64,000 bases of DNA from DATKQY01 sp035532475 (GTDB taxonomy: Bacteria > Actinomycetota > Acidimicrobiia > Acidimicrobiales > Bog-793). Positions within the stretch are counted from its first letter, which is position 1. Each line of letters opens with the position of its first letter. A program made the translations under genes and the position numbers. Below, piece by piece: positions 34,919 through 46,815 of this stretch. Under the pieces are notes generated by a model that saw only the letters and a list, made by a program, of their open reading frames with translations, ran no database searches and was not told the DNA's origin. Location: NCBI GenBank assembly GCA_035532475.1, contig DATKQY010000003.1:1-64000 (forward strand). Reading direction: 5' to 3'.

Positions 34919-35395
34919 TTAGGGAAGAGCGGCGTTCAGCCGCTCCTCGGCCTCGGCCTCGCTCACCCCGATGGCGAAGGTGAGCTCCGAGACGAGGATC
35001 TGCCGGGCGCGGTTCAGCATCCGCTTCTCGCCGGCCGAGAGCCCCTTGTCCTTGTCGCGGATCGAGAGGTTCCGCACGACCTCGGCGACCTGGTAGATGT
35101 CGCCCGACTTCAGCTTTTCGACGTGGTTCTTGTAGCGGCGTGACCAGTTGGTCGGCATCCGCGCCTCCTTCTTGCGAAGGACGGCGAAGACCTCCTCGAC
35201 CTCCTCGTCGTTGATCACCTCGCGCAGCCCGACCTCGTCGGTGTTGTCGGCGGGGACCATCAGGGTCAGGTCGCCGTAGGCGAGCCGGAGGACGAGGTAC
35301 TCCCGCTTCTCGCCGAAGGCTTCCCGGATCTCCCGCTTCTCGACCACCGCCGCACCGTGATGCGGATAGACGACTTTGTCGCCGACATCGAACAC
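34919..35395 (-). CDS. carD: CarD family transcription factor
   Basis: 158 residues from GTG 35395, with GAGGAG upstream. An N-terminal RNA-polymerase interaction domain (FDVGDKVVYPHHG, EYLVLRLAYGDLTLMVP) and a helical DNA-binding part containing NWSRRYKNHVEKLKSGD with the conserved Trp. CarD stabilises open complexes at rRNA and many other promoters and is essential in mycobacteria. It heads carD-ispD-ispF-rlmB, an arrangement seen widely in actinobacteria. Confidence 0.94.
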   Translation of the reverse strand: MFDVGDKVVYPHHGAAVVEKREIREAFGEKREYLVLRLAYGDLTLMVPADNTDEVGLREVINDEEVEEVFAVLRKKEARMPTNWSRRYKNHVEKLKSGDIYQVAEVVRNLSIRDKDKGLSAGEKRMLNRARQILVSELTFAIGVSEAEAEERLNAALP

Positions 35396-35596
35396 TGCGC
35401 GACTCCTCAACCCGGCACGTGCGGAACGGCGTCTCTGCGACGAGACATGCCGTGGGCCGCTCGATGGTCCGAGCCGGCCGAGCTGCCATTGTACCGGTCC
35501 TGGGCCCACCTCACCGCGGGAGGTCCAGCAAGCGGCGCTCCTGGAGGTGATCGGGGGGCGCGGGGCGCCGAGCGCGCCCGGCCGCCGGCGGTCCGG

Positions 35597-36670
35597 TCAG
35601 CCGAAGCGGTCGAGCGCGCCGGCGTCTGCGACCCTGGCAAGCCGGCCCTTCACGAGGCGTGCCTGGTCCTCACCGATCTCCGCGGCCTCGGCGAGCTCGC
35701 CGGCCGGCGCGCGGAGCAGGCGGTGGAGATCGCCGAAGTGTGCGACGAGCCGCTCGACCTCCGCGCGGCTCATCTCCGGCAGGCGGCGGAGCAGCCGGTA
35801 GCCGCGCGGCACGAGCGGAGCGTCGAGATCGAGGGGGACCGTGGATCCCGGTCGGAACGCGCGGACGACGTGGTCGAGGCCGAGCAGGTCGTCGGCCGGG
35901 ATGGCGGCGAGGCGGGCGAGCGTCTGGTCGACCGCGTCACCCTGCCCGGGGGCGACGTAGTCCGCGGCGACGAGCCGGCGGTCCTCGAAGACGCCGCTCG
36001 TGAGCTCGTTCAACTGCAGGCGGAGCAGGCGGCCGTGCTCGCCGAGCTCGTCGAGCACGTCGGCGATCGCGTCGGCCACCCGGGCGACCATCTCGGCGCG
36101 CTGCAGCACCGTGGCCACGTCGCGCACCGTCACCATGTCTGCGATCTCCGACGCGCCGAGGCTCCCGTTGACCTCGTCGAAGCGAGCCCGGAAGCGGTCG
36201 AGCGTCTGGAGGAGGTGGTTCGCCCGCCCGACGAGCGCGTCGGTCGGCTGCAGCTGGCGGCGGGCGTCGCGCTCGTAGAGGGTGATCCTCCCCGTCTCCT
36301 CCGAGACGGCGACCACCGGGACCCCGACGCAGCGGGCGACCCGCTCGGCGGTGCGGTGTCGCGTGCCGGTCTCGATCGTGAAGGCCGACGGATCCGGGAT
36401 CAGATGGACGTTCACCCACACGATGCGCTTGGCCTCGCGGTCGAGGACCATCGCCCCGTCCATCTTGGCCAGCTCCGAGAGCCGCTGGGGCGTCATCTCG
36501 GTGTCGATGTGGAAGCCGCCCGAGCAGATCGCGAGCACCTCGGGACCGTCACCGAGCACGATCAGCGCTCCCATGTGGGCCCCGAGGATCCGCTCGAGCC
36601 CCTCGCGCAGCGGAGAGCCCGGCACGACCTGAGCGAGCAGCTGACCGAGCGCTGCGGGGGCCTGCGCCAC
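35597..36670 (-). CDS. disA: DNA integrity scanning protein DisA, diadenylate cyclase
   Basis: 357 residues from GTG 36670. The N-terminal DAC domain has DGA (71-73) and TGTRHRTAER (RHR at 104-106), the c-di-AMP synthesis motifs. A helical spine and a C-terminal helix-hairpin-helix domain (about 290-357, LRAPAGELAEAAEIGEDQARLVKGRL) bind branched DNA. It makes c-di-AMP and links it to DNA damage. It is immediately downstream of radA, the usual pairing; DisA activity is known to be modulated by RadA. Confidence 0.94.
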   Translation of the reverse strand: MAQAPAALGQLLAQVVPGSPLREGLERILGAHMGALIVLGDGPEVLAICSGGFHIDTEMTPQRLSELAKMDGAMVLDREAKRIVWVNVHLIPDPSAFTIETGTRHRTAERVARCVGVPVVAVSEETGRITLYERDARRQLQPTDALVGRANHLLQTLDRFRARFDEVNGSLGASEIADMVTVRDVATVLQRAEMVARVADAIADVLDELGEHGRLLRLQLNELTSGVFEDRRLVAADYVAPGQGDAVDQTLARLAAIPADDLLGLDHVVRAFRPGSTVPLDLDAPLVPRGYRLLRRLPEMSRAEVERLVAHFGDLHRLLRAPAGELAEAAEIGEDQARLVKGRLARVADAGALDRFG

Positions 36671-36753
36671 CTGGGCATCGTACCGGAGGCCGCCGCTGTC
36701 TCCGCCCGGCCCGCCGTGCCATGCGGCGGGGGCGGGGCCGGCGCGAGCGGTGC

Positions 36754-38208
36754 TCAGGCGGGAGGCCGGAGCCGGCGCGGCGCCGTGCCGGAGCCGATCA
36801 GCGAAGCGACGGCCTCGGCGAGGGTCGACACCCGCACGAGCGAGATGCCCGCCGGAGGCTCGGGTGCCGAGACCGGCACCACGGCGCGCCGGAAGCCGCG
36901 CCGGGCCGCCTCGGTGAGGCGTCGCTCGGTGTGGGCCACCTGGCGGACCTCGCCGCCGAGACCGACCTCGCCGCAGGCGACGACGTCGTCGCCGAGCGGG
37001 GCGCCCGCCGCGGCCGACGCGAGGGCGAGCCCGAGCGCGAGGTCCGTCGCCGGCTCGCTGACGCGCACTCCGCCGACGACCGAGGCGAAGACGTCCATCG
37101 CCCCGAGGGCGACGCCGACCCGCTGCTCCAGGACCGCCAGCAGGAGCGCCAGCCGCCCCTGCGGGAGGCCCTGGGCCGTGCGGCGGGGTGTCGCGAGGCT
37201 GCTCGGGGCGGCGAGCGCCTGCAGCTCGACGAGGAGGGGCCGCCGTCCCTCGAGCACCGGCGCGACGACGCTGCCGGCGATGCCGCTCCGCCGGTCGGCG
37301 AGCAGCAGGCCGCTCGGGTCGTCGACGCCTTCGAGCCCGTCGGCGGTCATGGCGAAGATGCCGAGCTCGCCCGCGGGGCCGAAACGGTGCTTCGTGACGC
37401 TCAGCACCCGCAGCGCGTGATGGCGCTCGCCCTCGAAGGAGCAGACGGTGTCGACCAGGTGCTCGAGCAGCCGCGGCCCCGCGAGGGCGCCCTCCTTGGT
37501 CACGTGGCCGACGAGCACCGTCGCCACGCCGTGACCCTTCGCGTAGGCGACGAGGCGCGCGGCGCACTCGCGCACCTGGACGACGCTGCCCCCCGCCCCG
37601 CCGATGGCCGGGTCGGCGACCGCCTGGATCGAGTCGAGCACGAGCAGGTCGGGCCCGTGGCGTCCGGCGGCGTCCAGCACCGCCGGGAGGCACGTCGTGG
37701 CCAACAGCGACACGCCCGGGACGGCGGCGCCGAGGCGCTCGGCCCGCCGACGCACCTGCTCGGCCGACTCCTCGGCAGAGACGATCAGCACGCGTGCGCC
37801 GCGGCCCGCCGCGGCGGCCGCCGCCTGGAGCAGCAGGGTGGACTTGCCGATCCCGGGTTCGCCGCCGACGAGGGTCACCGACCCCGGAACCAGGCCACCG
37901 GAGAGGGCGCGGTCGAGCTCGCCGACGCCGGTCGGGACCGGGAGTCCTCCCTCGAGCCCCACCTCGCTGAGCGGCACCGGCTCGAGCGGTCCTTCGCGGG
38001 AGCCGTCCCAGCCGCCGCCGGCGCTCCAGCCGGCGCCTGCACCCCAGCCGGCGCCGGCACCCCAGCCGGTGGAAGCACCGGTCGCAGGCGGCGAGCACCG
38101 CTCCTCGACGAGGGTGTTCCAGGCGTCGCACTGCGGGCACCGCCCCGACCAGCGGGGGGAGCTCGACCCGCACGCGCTGCAACGATGGACGATCCGCTCC
38201 CGAGCCAC
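36754..38208 (-). CDS. radA: DNA repair protein RadA/Sms
   Basis: 484 residues from GTG 38208. Zinc finger Cys10, Cys13, Cys24, Cys27; a Gly/Trp-rich linker with repeated GWGAGA-like units (about 48-68); RecA-type Walker A GGEPGIGKST (115-124); the RadA-specific pentapeptide reads KHRFG (273-277) instead of KNRFG; a Lon-like C-terminal domain. It acts in branch migration during recombination repair. It is paired with disA downstream. Confidence 0.92.
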   Translation of the reverse strand: MARERIVHRCSACGSSSPRWSGRCPQCDAWNTLVEERCSPPATGASTGWGAGAGWGAGAGWSAGGGWDGSREGPLEPVPLSEVGLEGGLPVPTGVGELDRALSGGLVPGSVTLVGGEPGIGKSTLLLQAAAAAAGRGARVLIVSAEESAEQVRRRAERLGAAVPGVSLLATTCLPAVLDAAGRHGPDLLVLDSIQAVADPAIGGAGGSVVQVRECAARLVAYAKGHGVATVLVGHVTKEGALAGPRLLEHLVDTVCSFEGERHHALRVLSVTKHRFGPAGELGIFAMTADGLEGVDDPSGLLLADRRSGIAGSVVAPVLEGRRPLLVELQALAAPSSLATPRRTAQGLPQGRLALLLAVLEQRVGVALGAMDVFASVVGGVRVSEPATDLALGLALASAAAGAPLGDDVVACGEVGLGGEVRQVAHTERRLTEAARRGFRRAVVPVSAPEPPAGISLVRVSTLAEAVASLIGSGTAPRRLRPPA

Positions 38209-38323
38209 GGCCGGACGATAGGCGCCGGCTGTGACACCGCCCGGGAACGGCCCGGCGCGCCATACTTGGCAGGCCCGCCGTGAGCACCGGTCGGCACCGC
38301 CAAGACCTCCCCCCGGGGGACCG

Positions 38324-39652
38324 ATGCCGCTCGCGAGCATTCCGCGCCTGATCGCACGCCCGACCTGGCGCTTCCTCCAGACCGAGGTCGCGGGCGGCGT
38401 CCTGCTCGTCATCACCACGACGGTGGCGCTCGTCTGGGCGAACACACCCCTCGTCGGCGCCTACGACCGCCTCTGGGGAACGACGCTCGGGGTGGCCCTC
38501 GGAGGCCACGTGCTCGAGATGAGCCTGCGCGGCTGGGTCGACAACGGGCTCATGACGGTGTTCTTCCTCACGGTCGGCCTCGAGCTGAAGCGCGAGCTGA
38601 CCGTCGGCGAGCTGCGGGACCCGCGTGCCGCCGCGCTGCCGATCATCGCCGCGCTCGGCGGGATGGTCGGCTCGGCGCTCGTCTACGTCGCCTTCACCGC
38701 CGGGACGGCGCAGGTCCACGGCTGGGGCATCCCGATGGCGACGGATCTCGCCGTCGCCCTCGGCGTGCTCTCCTTGGGCTGCCGCGACGTCGCGAGCCCG
38801 GTGAAGCTGTTCGTGCTGGCGCTGGCGGTGGCCGACGATCTCGGCTCGATCGTCGTGCTGGCGATCTTCTACGAGCACAACTTCGACGCGGTGGCCCTCG
38901 GCGCCGCCCTCGGCGTCTTCGCGGTGGCGGCGGTGTGCCGGCTCGCGGGCGTCGGCTGGTGGCCCGTCTACGCCCTCCTCGGCATCGGGGTCTGGCTCGC
39001 GCTCGACAAGGCAGGCGTCAGCCCGACGCTGGCGGGGGTCGCCATGGGCCTGCTCGCGCCGGGCCGGCCGCGGCTGTCGCCGGAGGAGACCGAGGCACGG
39101 GAGGACGAGCTGCTCGACCTGTCCTCGCCCCGGGCGGTGCGAAGGACGGTGCACATCGCGCTCGGCGCGGTGCCGCGAGCCGAGTGGCTCGGCCTCCAGC
39201 TGCATCCCTGGTCGAGCTTTCTCGCCGTGCCGTTGTTCGCGCTGGCCAACGCCGGGATCCCGTTCGGCGGCGGATCGCTCGCCAAGGGCGGGGTGACGGG
39301 GCTCGCCGGGGGCGTGCTGTTCGGCAAGCTCGTCGGGAAGTTCGTGGGCGTCGTCGGCGCGACCCTGCTCGCGCAGCGCCTCGGGATCGGCCGGCTCCCC
39401 GAGGGGATGGGGCTGCGCGAGGTGCTCGGCGTGGGCGCGCTCGCCGGCATCGGGCTCACGGTGTCGTTCCTCGTGGCGAACCTCGCGCTCGGCGCGACGG
39501 CACAGCAGCACCAGGCGAAGCTCGCGGTGCTCGTCGCCGCGGTCATCTCCGCGGTCGCGGCGACCGCGATCCTGCGCGGCGGCAGGAGGACACGGGGCGA
39601 GCCGACCGAACCCTCCGGATCGGCGGACGCTCCCGGGGCTCCCGCGCCCTGA
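38324..39652 (+). CDS. nhaA: Na+/H+ antiporter NhaA
   Basis: 442 residues from ATG 38324. About 12 membrane helices. NhaA motifs: GLELKRELTVGELRDPR, PMATDLAVALGVL and the ion-binding ADDLGSIVV (the Asp-Asp pair equivalent to 163/164 of E. coli), plus LFALANAG. A charged loop near 250-275 and a polar C-terminal tail extend it slightly beyond E. coli NhaA. Role: sodium extrusion and alkaline pH homeostasis. Confidence 0.92.
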   Translation: MPLASIPRLIARPTWRFLQTEVAGGVLLVITTTVALVWANTPLVGAYDRLWGTTLGVALGGHVLEMSLRGWVDNGLMTVFFLTVGLELKRELTVGELRDPRAAALPIIAALGGMVGSALVYVAFTAGTAQVHGWGIPMATDLAVALGVLSLGCRDVASPVKLFVLALAVADDLGSIVVLAIFYEHNFDAVALGAALGVFAVAAVCRLAGVGWWPVYALLGIGVWLALDKAGVSPTLAGVAMGLLAPGRPRLSPEETEAREDELLDLSSPRAVRRTVHIALGAVPRAEWLGLQLHPWSSFLAVPLFALANAGIPFGGGSLAKGGVTGLAGGVLFGKLVGKFVGVVGATLLAQRLGIGRLPEGMGLREVLGVGALAGIGLTVSFLVANLALGATAQQHQAKLAVLVAAVISAVAATAILRGGRRTRGEPTEPSGSADAPGAPAP

Positions 39653-39670
39653 GCTGGCGGGCGAGCGCGC

Positions 39671-42166
<2,496 letters not shown>

Positions 42167-42399
42167 CGTTCGACTCCCTCTGCCTGCGACCTGAGGTCAG
42201 TCTACCGGTCGCACCCGTCATCGCGGCGGTCGGCGGGGGTGGCGTTCGCCAGGCCCTCGACCGCCCCCTCCGTGTCGCTCGCCCGGAGCCAGACTGCCTG
42301 GTCACCGGCGAGATTCCGCTCCGCCGGTCCCCCGACGCCACCATCGCTAACGGCCGCCGTTGTCAGGATGACGAGTCCTTGGCCTATCGTGCTCACCTA

Positions 42400-43395
42400 G
42401 TGAACGCGCCGGACCTCTTCGCGCTTCCCGTTCCGGAGGAAGACCTCGCCCGGCTCGAAGCCCGCCTGCGCAGCGTCGTCACGCGCGGCGACCCCTTTCT
42501 CGACGAGATCTCGACGCACCTGATCGAGGCCGGCGGCAAGCGCGTGCGCCCCGCGCTGACGCTCGCCGCGGCATCCCTGGCCGGCATCGACGCCAGCGAG
42601 GACACCCTGCTCGGCGGCGTCTCGGTCGAGCTCGTGCACCTCGCCTCGCTCTACCACGACGACGTGATGGACGAGGCGACGCGCCGGCGCAACGTCCCGA
42701 GCGTCAACGCCCGCTGGGGGAACCTGCTCGCCATCGTCGCCGGGGACTTCCTCCTCGCGCGCTCGGCGGAGATCGCGGCGTCGCTCGGCACGGAGATCGC
42801 CGGGCTCCTCGCGGCGACGCTCGCCCGGCTCTGCCAGGGCCAGATCGCCGAGGTGCGCTCCGCCTACCGCCTCGACCGCAGCGAAGAGGACTACCTCGTC
42901 GCCATCGCCGACAAGACCGCCGCCTTGATGTCGACGGCCTGCCGGATCGGCGGGATCACCGCCGGGCTGGAGCGCCCGCAGATCGAGGCGCTCACGCGCT
43001 TTGGCGAGTGTCTCGGGATCGTCTTCCAGATCCGCGACGACGTCCTCGACGTCGTCGCGGGCGAGCAGGAGCTCGGCAAGCCGCCGGGCCAGGACCTGGC
43101 TGAGGGCATCTACACCCTGCCGGTGCAGCGTGCGCTGCTCGACCGCCAGATCGGCCCGAAGCTTCGTTCGCTGCTCGGGCGGCCGCTCGGGCGCGAGGAG
43201 GTCGAGGTCGCCCGCGAGCTCGTCGCCGCGTCGCCGGGGATCACCGCCTCGGCCCACACGGCGCGCCGCTACGCCAACGAGGCGACCGACACCGCCCTCA
43301 GCCTCGGCGACGGCATCGTGCCAAAGGCCCTCTCCGAGCTCGGCATGAGCCTCCTCGACGACCTGGAACGCTCGACGAGGGCGCTCGCCAGCTGA
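42400..43395 (+). CDS. Long-chain polyprenyl diphosphate synthase
   Basis: 331 residues from GTG 42400. First Asp-rich motif DDVMD (87-91) and second DDVLD within FQIRDDVLDV; GGKRVRP binds diphosphate. The residue five before the first motif is a small Ala, which in this family allows long products, so a C30-C50 chain for menaquinone is more likely than FPP/GGPP. Divergent from clpC. The TTG at 42379 is an alternative start. Confidence 0.9.
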   Translation: MNAPDLFALPVPEEDLARLEARLRSVVTRGDPFLDEISTHLIEAGGKRVRPALTLAAASLAGIDASEDTLLGGVSVELVHLASLYHDDVMDEATRRRNVPSVNARWGNLLAIVAGDFLLARSAEIAASLGTEIAGLLAATLARLCQGQIAEVRSAYRLDRSEEDYLVAIADKTAALMSTACRIGGITAGLERPQIEALTRFGECLGIVFQIRDDVLDVVAGEQELGKPPGQDLAEGIYTLPVQRALLDRQIGPKLRSLLGRPLGREEVEVARELVAASPGITASAHTARRYANEATDTALSLGDGIVPKALSELGMSLLDDLERSTRALAS

Positions 43396-43451
43396 GCCTC
43401 GGGGCCCTCGCGAACCGCCAAGCCGGCGCGTCCGCGGACCGAGGCCGTCGG

Positions 43452-44966
43452 CTACCCGCCGGACTCCGGGCCGGGCGCTTCGTGGACCACGTCCGGACCG
43501 ACGGCCGACTCCCCCCCACGGTGCTCGGGACGCAGGGCCGGGAAGAGGATCACCTCGCGGATGTTCGCCTTGTCGGTGAGGAGCATCACCAACCGGTCGA
43601 CGCCGATGCCGAGTCCGCCCGTCGGGGGCATCCCGTGCTCGAGCGCCCGCAGGAACTCCTCGTCGAGGGCCATCGCCTCCTCGTCGCCGGCCGCGCGCTC
43701 GGCGGCCTGGGCGACGAGCCGGCGCCGTTGCTCGTCCGGATCGACCAGCTCGCTGAAGGCGTTCCCGAGCTCGCGGCCGGCGACGACCGGCTCGAAGCGC
43801 TCCACGTAGCCGGGCCGGCTGCGGTGGTCGCGCGCGAGCGGCGAGACCTCCTTCGGATAGTCGATGACGAACACCGGGCCCCACAGGTTCGGCTCGGTCG
43901 TCTTCTCGTAGATCTCGAGGATGATCTTGCCCGGCCCGTCGCTCGCGTCGACGGGGACGCCGAGCTCCTCGGCGCGTCGGCGCAGCTCGGCGACGCCGAG
44001 CTCGAGGCTCACCTCGGCGCCCGTCTGCTCGGCGACGAGCTGCTCCATCGTCGCCCGGCGCCACGGTGGCGTGAGGTCGAGCGCACGGCCCTGGTAGGTC
44101 AGCTCGGTCGTGCCGAGCACCGACTGGGCGACGCCGGCGACGAGCTCCTCGGTGATCGCCATCATGTCGGTGTAGTCGGCATAGGCCTGGTAGAGCTCGA
44201 GCATCGTGAACTCGGGGTTGTGGCGCGGCGAGAGGCCCTCGTTGCGGAAGACCCGGCCGAGCTCGAAGACCCGCTCGAAGCCGCCGACGAGAAGCCGCTT
44301 CAGGTAGAGCTCGAGCGCGATCCGCAGGTAGAAGTCGGCGTGGAGCGCGTTGTAGTGGGTCACGAACGGCTTGGCGTGCGCCCCGCCGGCGATCGGGTGG
44401 AGCACGGGCGTCTCGACCTCGACGAAGCCGCGCTCGGCGAGCAGGCGGCGCAGCTCGGCGACGACCTTGGAGCGCACGAGGAACGTGTCGCGCACGCCCT
44501 CGTTCGCCCACAGGTCGACCTCGCGCTGACGGTGCCGGAGCTCGACGTCGTGGACGCCGCGCCACTTGTCGCCGAAGCTGCGGCGGGCCTCGGCGAGGAG
44601 CGACCACGAGGCGACGCCGACCGACAGCTCGCCCCGCTTGGTGCGCAGGACCTCGCCGGTCGCTCCGATCCAGTCCCCGAGGTTGAGGCGTGTGAACTCC
44701 TCGAAGCGCTCGGCGACCCCTTCCTGGGCGAAGAGCTGCACCGCCCCCGTCCAGTCGCGGACCTCGGCGAAGGCGATCCGGCCCTGAGGCCGTGAACGCA
44801 TGATGCGCCCCGCGACCGAGACGACGACACCGGAGCTCGCCCCCGGATCGAGGCGCTCGTAGGCGGGGTCGGCGGCGACGGTCCCGGCGCCGACGGTCCC
44901 GGCGAGGCGGTACGGGACGGCGGGGGCCTCGCGCCCGGGGGCCGGCCCCTCCGTCGGATCCGTCAC
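43452..44966 (-). CDS. lysS: Lysyl-tRNA synthetase, class II
   Basis: 504 residues. OB-fold anticodon domain (GRIMRSRPQGRIAFAEVRD); class II motif 2 FRNEGLSPRHNPEFTMLE; motif 3 GGLGIGVDRLVMLLT. The start GTG 44966 overlaps the coaX stop as GTGA, so it is the last gene of the cofactor array. There is no MprF-like fusion. Confidence 0.95.
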   Translation of the reverse strand: MTDPTEGPAPGREAPAVPYRLAGTVGAGTVAADPAYERLDPGASSGVVVSVAGRIMRSRPQGRIAFAEVRDWTGAVQLFAQEGVAERFEEFTRLNLGDWIGATGEVLRTKRGELSVGVASWSLLAEARRSFGDKWRGVHDVELRHRQREVDLWANEGVRDTFLVRSKVVAELRRLLAERGFVEVETPVLHPIAGGAHAKPFVTHYNALHADFYLRIALELYLKRLLVGGFERVFELGRVFRNEGLSPRHNPEFTMLELYQAYADYTDMMAITEELVAGVAQSVLGTTELTYQGRALDLTPPWRRATMEQLVAEQTGAEVSLELGVAELRRRAEELGVPVDASDGPGKIILEIYEKTTEPNLWGPVFVIDYPKEVSPLARDHRSRPGYVERFEPVVAGRELGNAFSELVDPDEQRRRLVAQAAERAAGDEEAMALDEEFLRALEHGMPPTGGLGIGVDRLVMLLTDKANIREVILFPALRPEHRGGESAVGPDVVHEAPGPESGG

Positions 44967-45832
44967 CGGGCCGCCCCCTCGGCGTCGGGTTCCACGTTCT
45001 TCGCGTACAGCAGGCGCAAGCCGTGGAGCGTGAGCCAGGGCTCGTAGTGCCGGATCTTGCGGGAGTGCGGGGCGACCAGACCGCCGAGGCCCCCCGTCGC
45101 CACAATCGTGGACGCGCCGAGCTCCTCCTCGAGCCGCTCACACATGCCGTCCACCAGGGCGGCGTGGCCGAAGACCGCGCCGACCTGCATCGACTCGACC
45201 GTGGAGCGCCCGATCGCCCGCCGCGGCTCGCCGAGGGCGACTCGCGGCAAGGCGGCGGCGTGGGCGAAGAGCGCGTCCATGGAGATCTCGATGCCGGGCA
45301 CGATCGCGCCGCCGAGGTACTCGCCGGCCGCGGAGATGGCGTCGAACGTCGTCGCCGTGCCGAGATCGACGACGATGATCGGGGGGCGGAACAGGTCGAG
45401 CGACGCCACGGCGTCGGCGATCCGGTCGGCGCCGACCTCTCTCGGGTTGTCGTAGAGGACCGGCATGCCGGTCCGGATGCCCGGCTCGACGACGACGAGC
45501 GGCACGTCGAACCAGCGCGCCGCGGTCTCGCGCAGCGCCACCGTGACCGCCGGCACCGAGGACGAGACGACCACGCCCTCGATCAGCCGGTCCGCGGAGG
45601 CGGCGCCCGCATCGCCCGCGCCGCGGACGCGCAGGCCGTCGAGACCGAGCAGCTGGTTGAGGAGCAGGGCGTGCTCGTCCGCCGTGCGCTCGGCGACCGT
45701 CGCCGCCCGCCAGCTCCGCGCCAGGCCGGGGAGCTCCCCGGGCGTGCGCGCGCCGGGAGACCCGGCGGCCTCGGGGGTCTCGAAGACACCGATGACCGTC
45801 TGGGTGTTCCCCACGTCGACGGCGAGCAGCAT
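44963..45832 (-). CDS. coaX: Type III pantothenate kinase
   Basis: 289 residues. ASKHA-fold phosphate motifs: LAVDVGNTQTVIGVF at the start, GADRIADAVAS and VDLGTATTFDAI in the middle, GGLGG near the end. First step of CoA synthesis. It lies between nadC and lysS; panC, which supplies its substrate, is 2.7 kb upstream in the same direction. Confidence 0.94.
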   Translation of the reverse strand: MLLAVDVGNTQTVIGVFETPEAAGSPGARTPGELPGLARSWRAATVAERTADEHALLLNQLLGLDGLRVRGAGDAGAASADRLIEGVVVSSSVPAVTVALRETAARWFDVPLVVVEPGIRTGMPVLYDNPREVGADRIADAVASLDLFRPPIIVVDLGTATTFDAISAAGEYLGGAIVPGIEISMDALFAHAAALPRVALGEPRRAIGRSTVESMQVGAVFGHAALVDGMCERLEEELGASTIVATGGLGGLVAPHSRKIRHYEPWLTLHGLRLLYAKNVEPDAEGAAR

Positions 45833-45905
45833 GGCCTACTGGTCTACCCGATCCGGCGGCACCGCCAAAGTTCCGCGAGCGGCGGGGGCCGCGGGCGGAT
45901 CGGTG

Positions 45906-46781
45906 TCAGGCCTCGAGGTCAAGCCCGATGTCGAGGATCGGCGCCGAGTGGGTGATCGCGCCGATCGAGACCACGTCGACGCCCGCCTCGGCGTACGCGG
46001 CCACGTTCGTGAGATCGATGCCGCCCGACGCTTCGACGAGGACGGCGCCCGCGGCGCCGCGGGGATGCGCCCGGACGATGGCGACGCACTCCCGCACCTG
46101 CCCCGGCGACATGTTGTCGCACATCACGAGCGTCGCCCCCGCCGCCACCGCCTCCCCGACCTGGTCGACGCGGTCGCACTCGACCTCGACCATGCGGCCG
46201 GGCCAGCGCTCGAGGGCCCGTTGCACCGCCTCGGCGATCGACATCCCCCCGAGGTGGTTGTCCTTCACCAGCACGGCTTCGGAGAGGTTGCCCCGGTGGT
46301 TCGCCGCGCCCCCGGCGCGCACCGCCGCCTTCTCGAGCGCGCGCAGGCCCGGAGTGGTCTTACGGGTGTCCCACACCCGCGTCGCCGGATTGGCGGCCCG
46401 GGCCAGCTCGACGTAGCGGTGGGCGGCAGTGGCGACGCCCGAGAGGTGGCAGAGGAAGTTGAGGGCGCTGCGCTCGGCGCTGAGCAGCGACCGGAACGGC
46501 CCGGCGACCCGAGCGACCACGCCGCCCGCAGCCACCTCCTCCCCGTCGTCGAGGACGATGTCGCAGGCGAGCGCGGGGTCGACCTGGTGGCAGACCTCGA
46601 GCACGCAGCGCGTCCCGGCCACGACGCCGGGACGGCGCGCCACGAAGGCGGCGCGCGCGGTCGCGTCGGGGGGGAGCAACGTGGCCGTCAGGTCGCCGAG
46701 CGGCAGCAGGTCCTCCGCGAGGGCCAGCGCGACGGCGGGGCGGACCGCCACGACCGGGGGGTGCACGTCGTCGCGCCTCAT
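45906..46781 (-). CDS. nadC: Nicotinate-nucleotide pyrophosphorylase (carboxylating)
   Basis: 291 residues from ATG 46781. Motifs RKTTPGLRALEKAAVRAGGA (substrate-binding Arg/Lys), NHRGNLSEAVLVKDNHL, VEVECDRVDQ and EASGGIDLTNV. It converts quinolinate and PRPP to nicotinate mononucleotide. It follows nadB by 34 bp; nadA, needed between them in the pathway, is absent from the window. Confidence 0.95.
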   Translation of the reverse strand: MRRDDVHPPVVAVRPAVALALAEDLLPLGDLTATLLPPDATARAAFVARRPGVVAGTRCVLEVCHQVDPALACDIVLDDGEEVAAGGVVARVAGPFRSLLSAERSALNFLCHLSGVATAAHRYVELARAANPATRVWDTRKTTPGLRALEKAAVRAGGAANHRGNLSEAVLVKDNHLGGMSIAEAVQRALERWPGRMVEVECDRVDQVGEAVAAGATLVMCDNMSPGQVRECVAIVRAHPRGAAGAVLVEASGGIDLTNVAAYAEAGVDVVSIGAITHSAPILDIGLDLEA

Positions 46782-46815
46782 CGCCGGGCCGCCTGCGCGG
46801 CGAGGGCGTCGCGCC

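Noticed and set aside
37990..38080. CRISPR-like or minisatellite repeat in radA
   Set aside because: The repeated GCCGGCGC-type units simply encode the Gly/Trp linker of RadA; no spacers. No CRISPR array was seen anywhere in the window.
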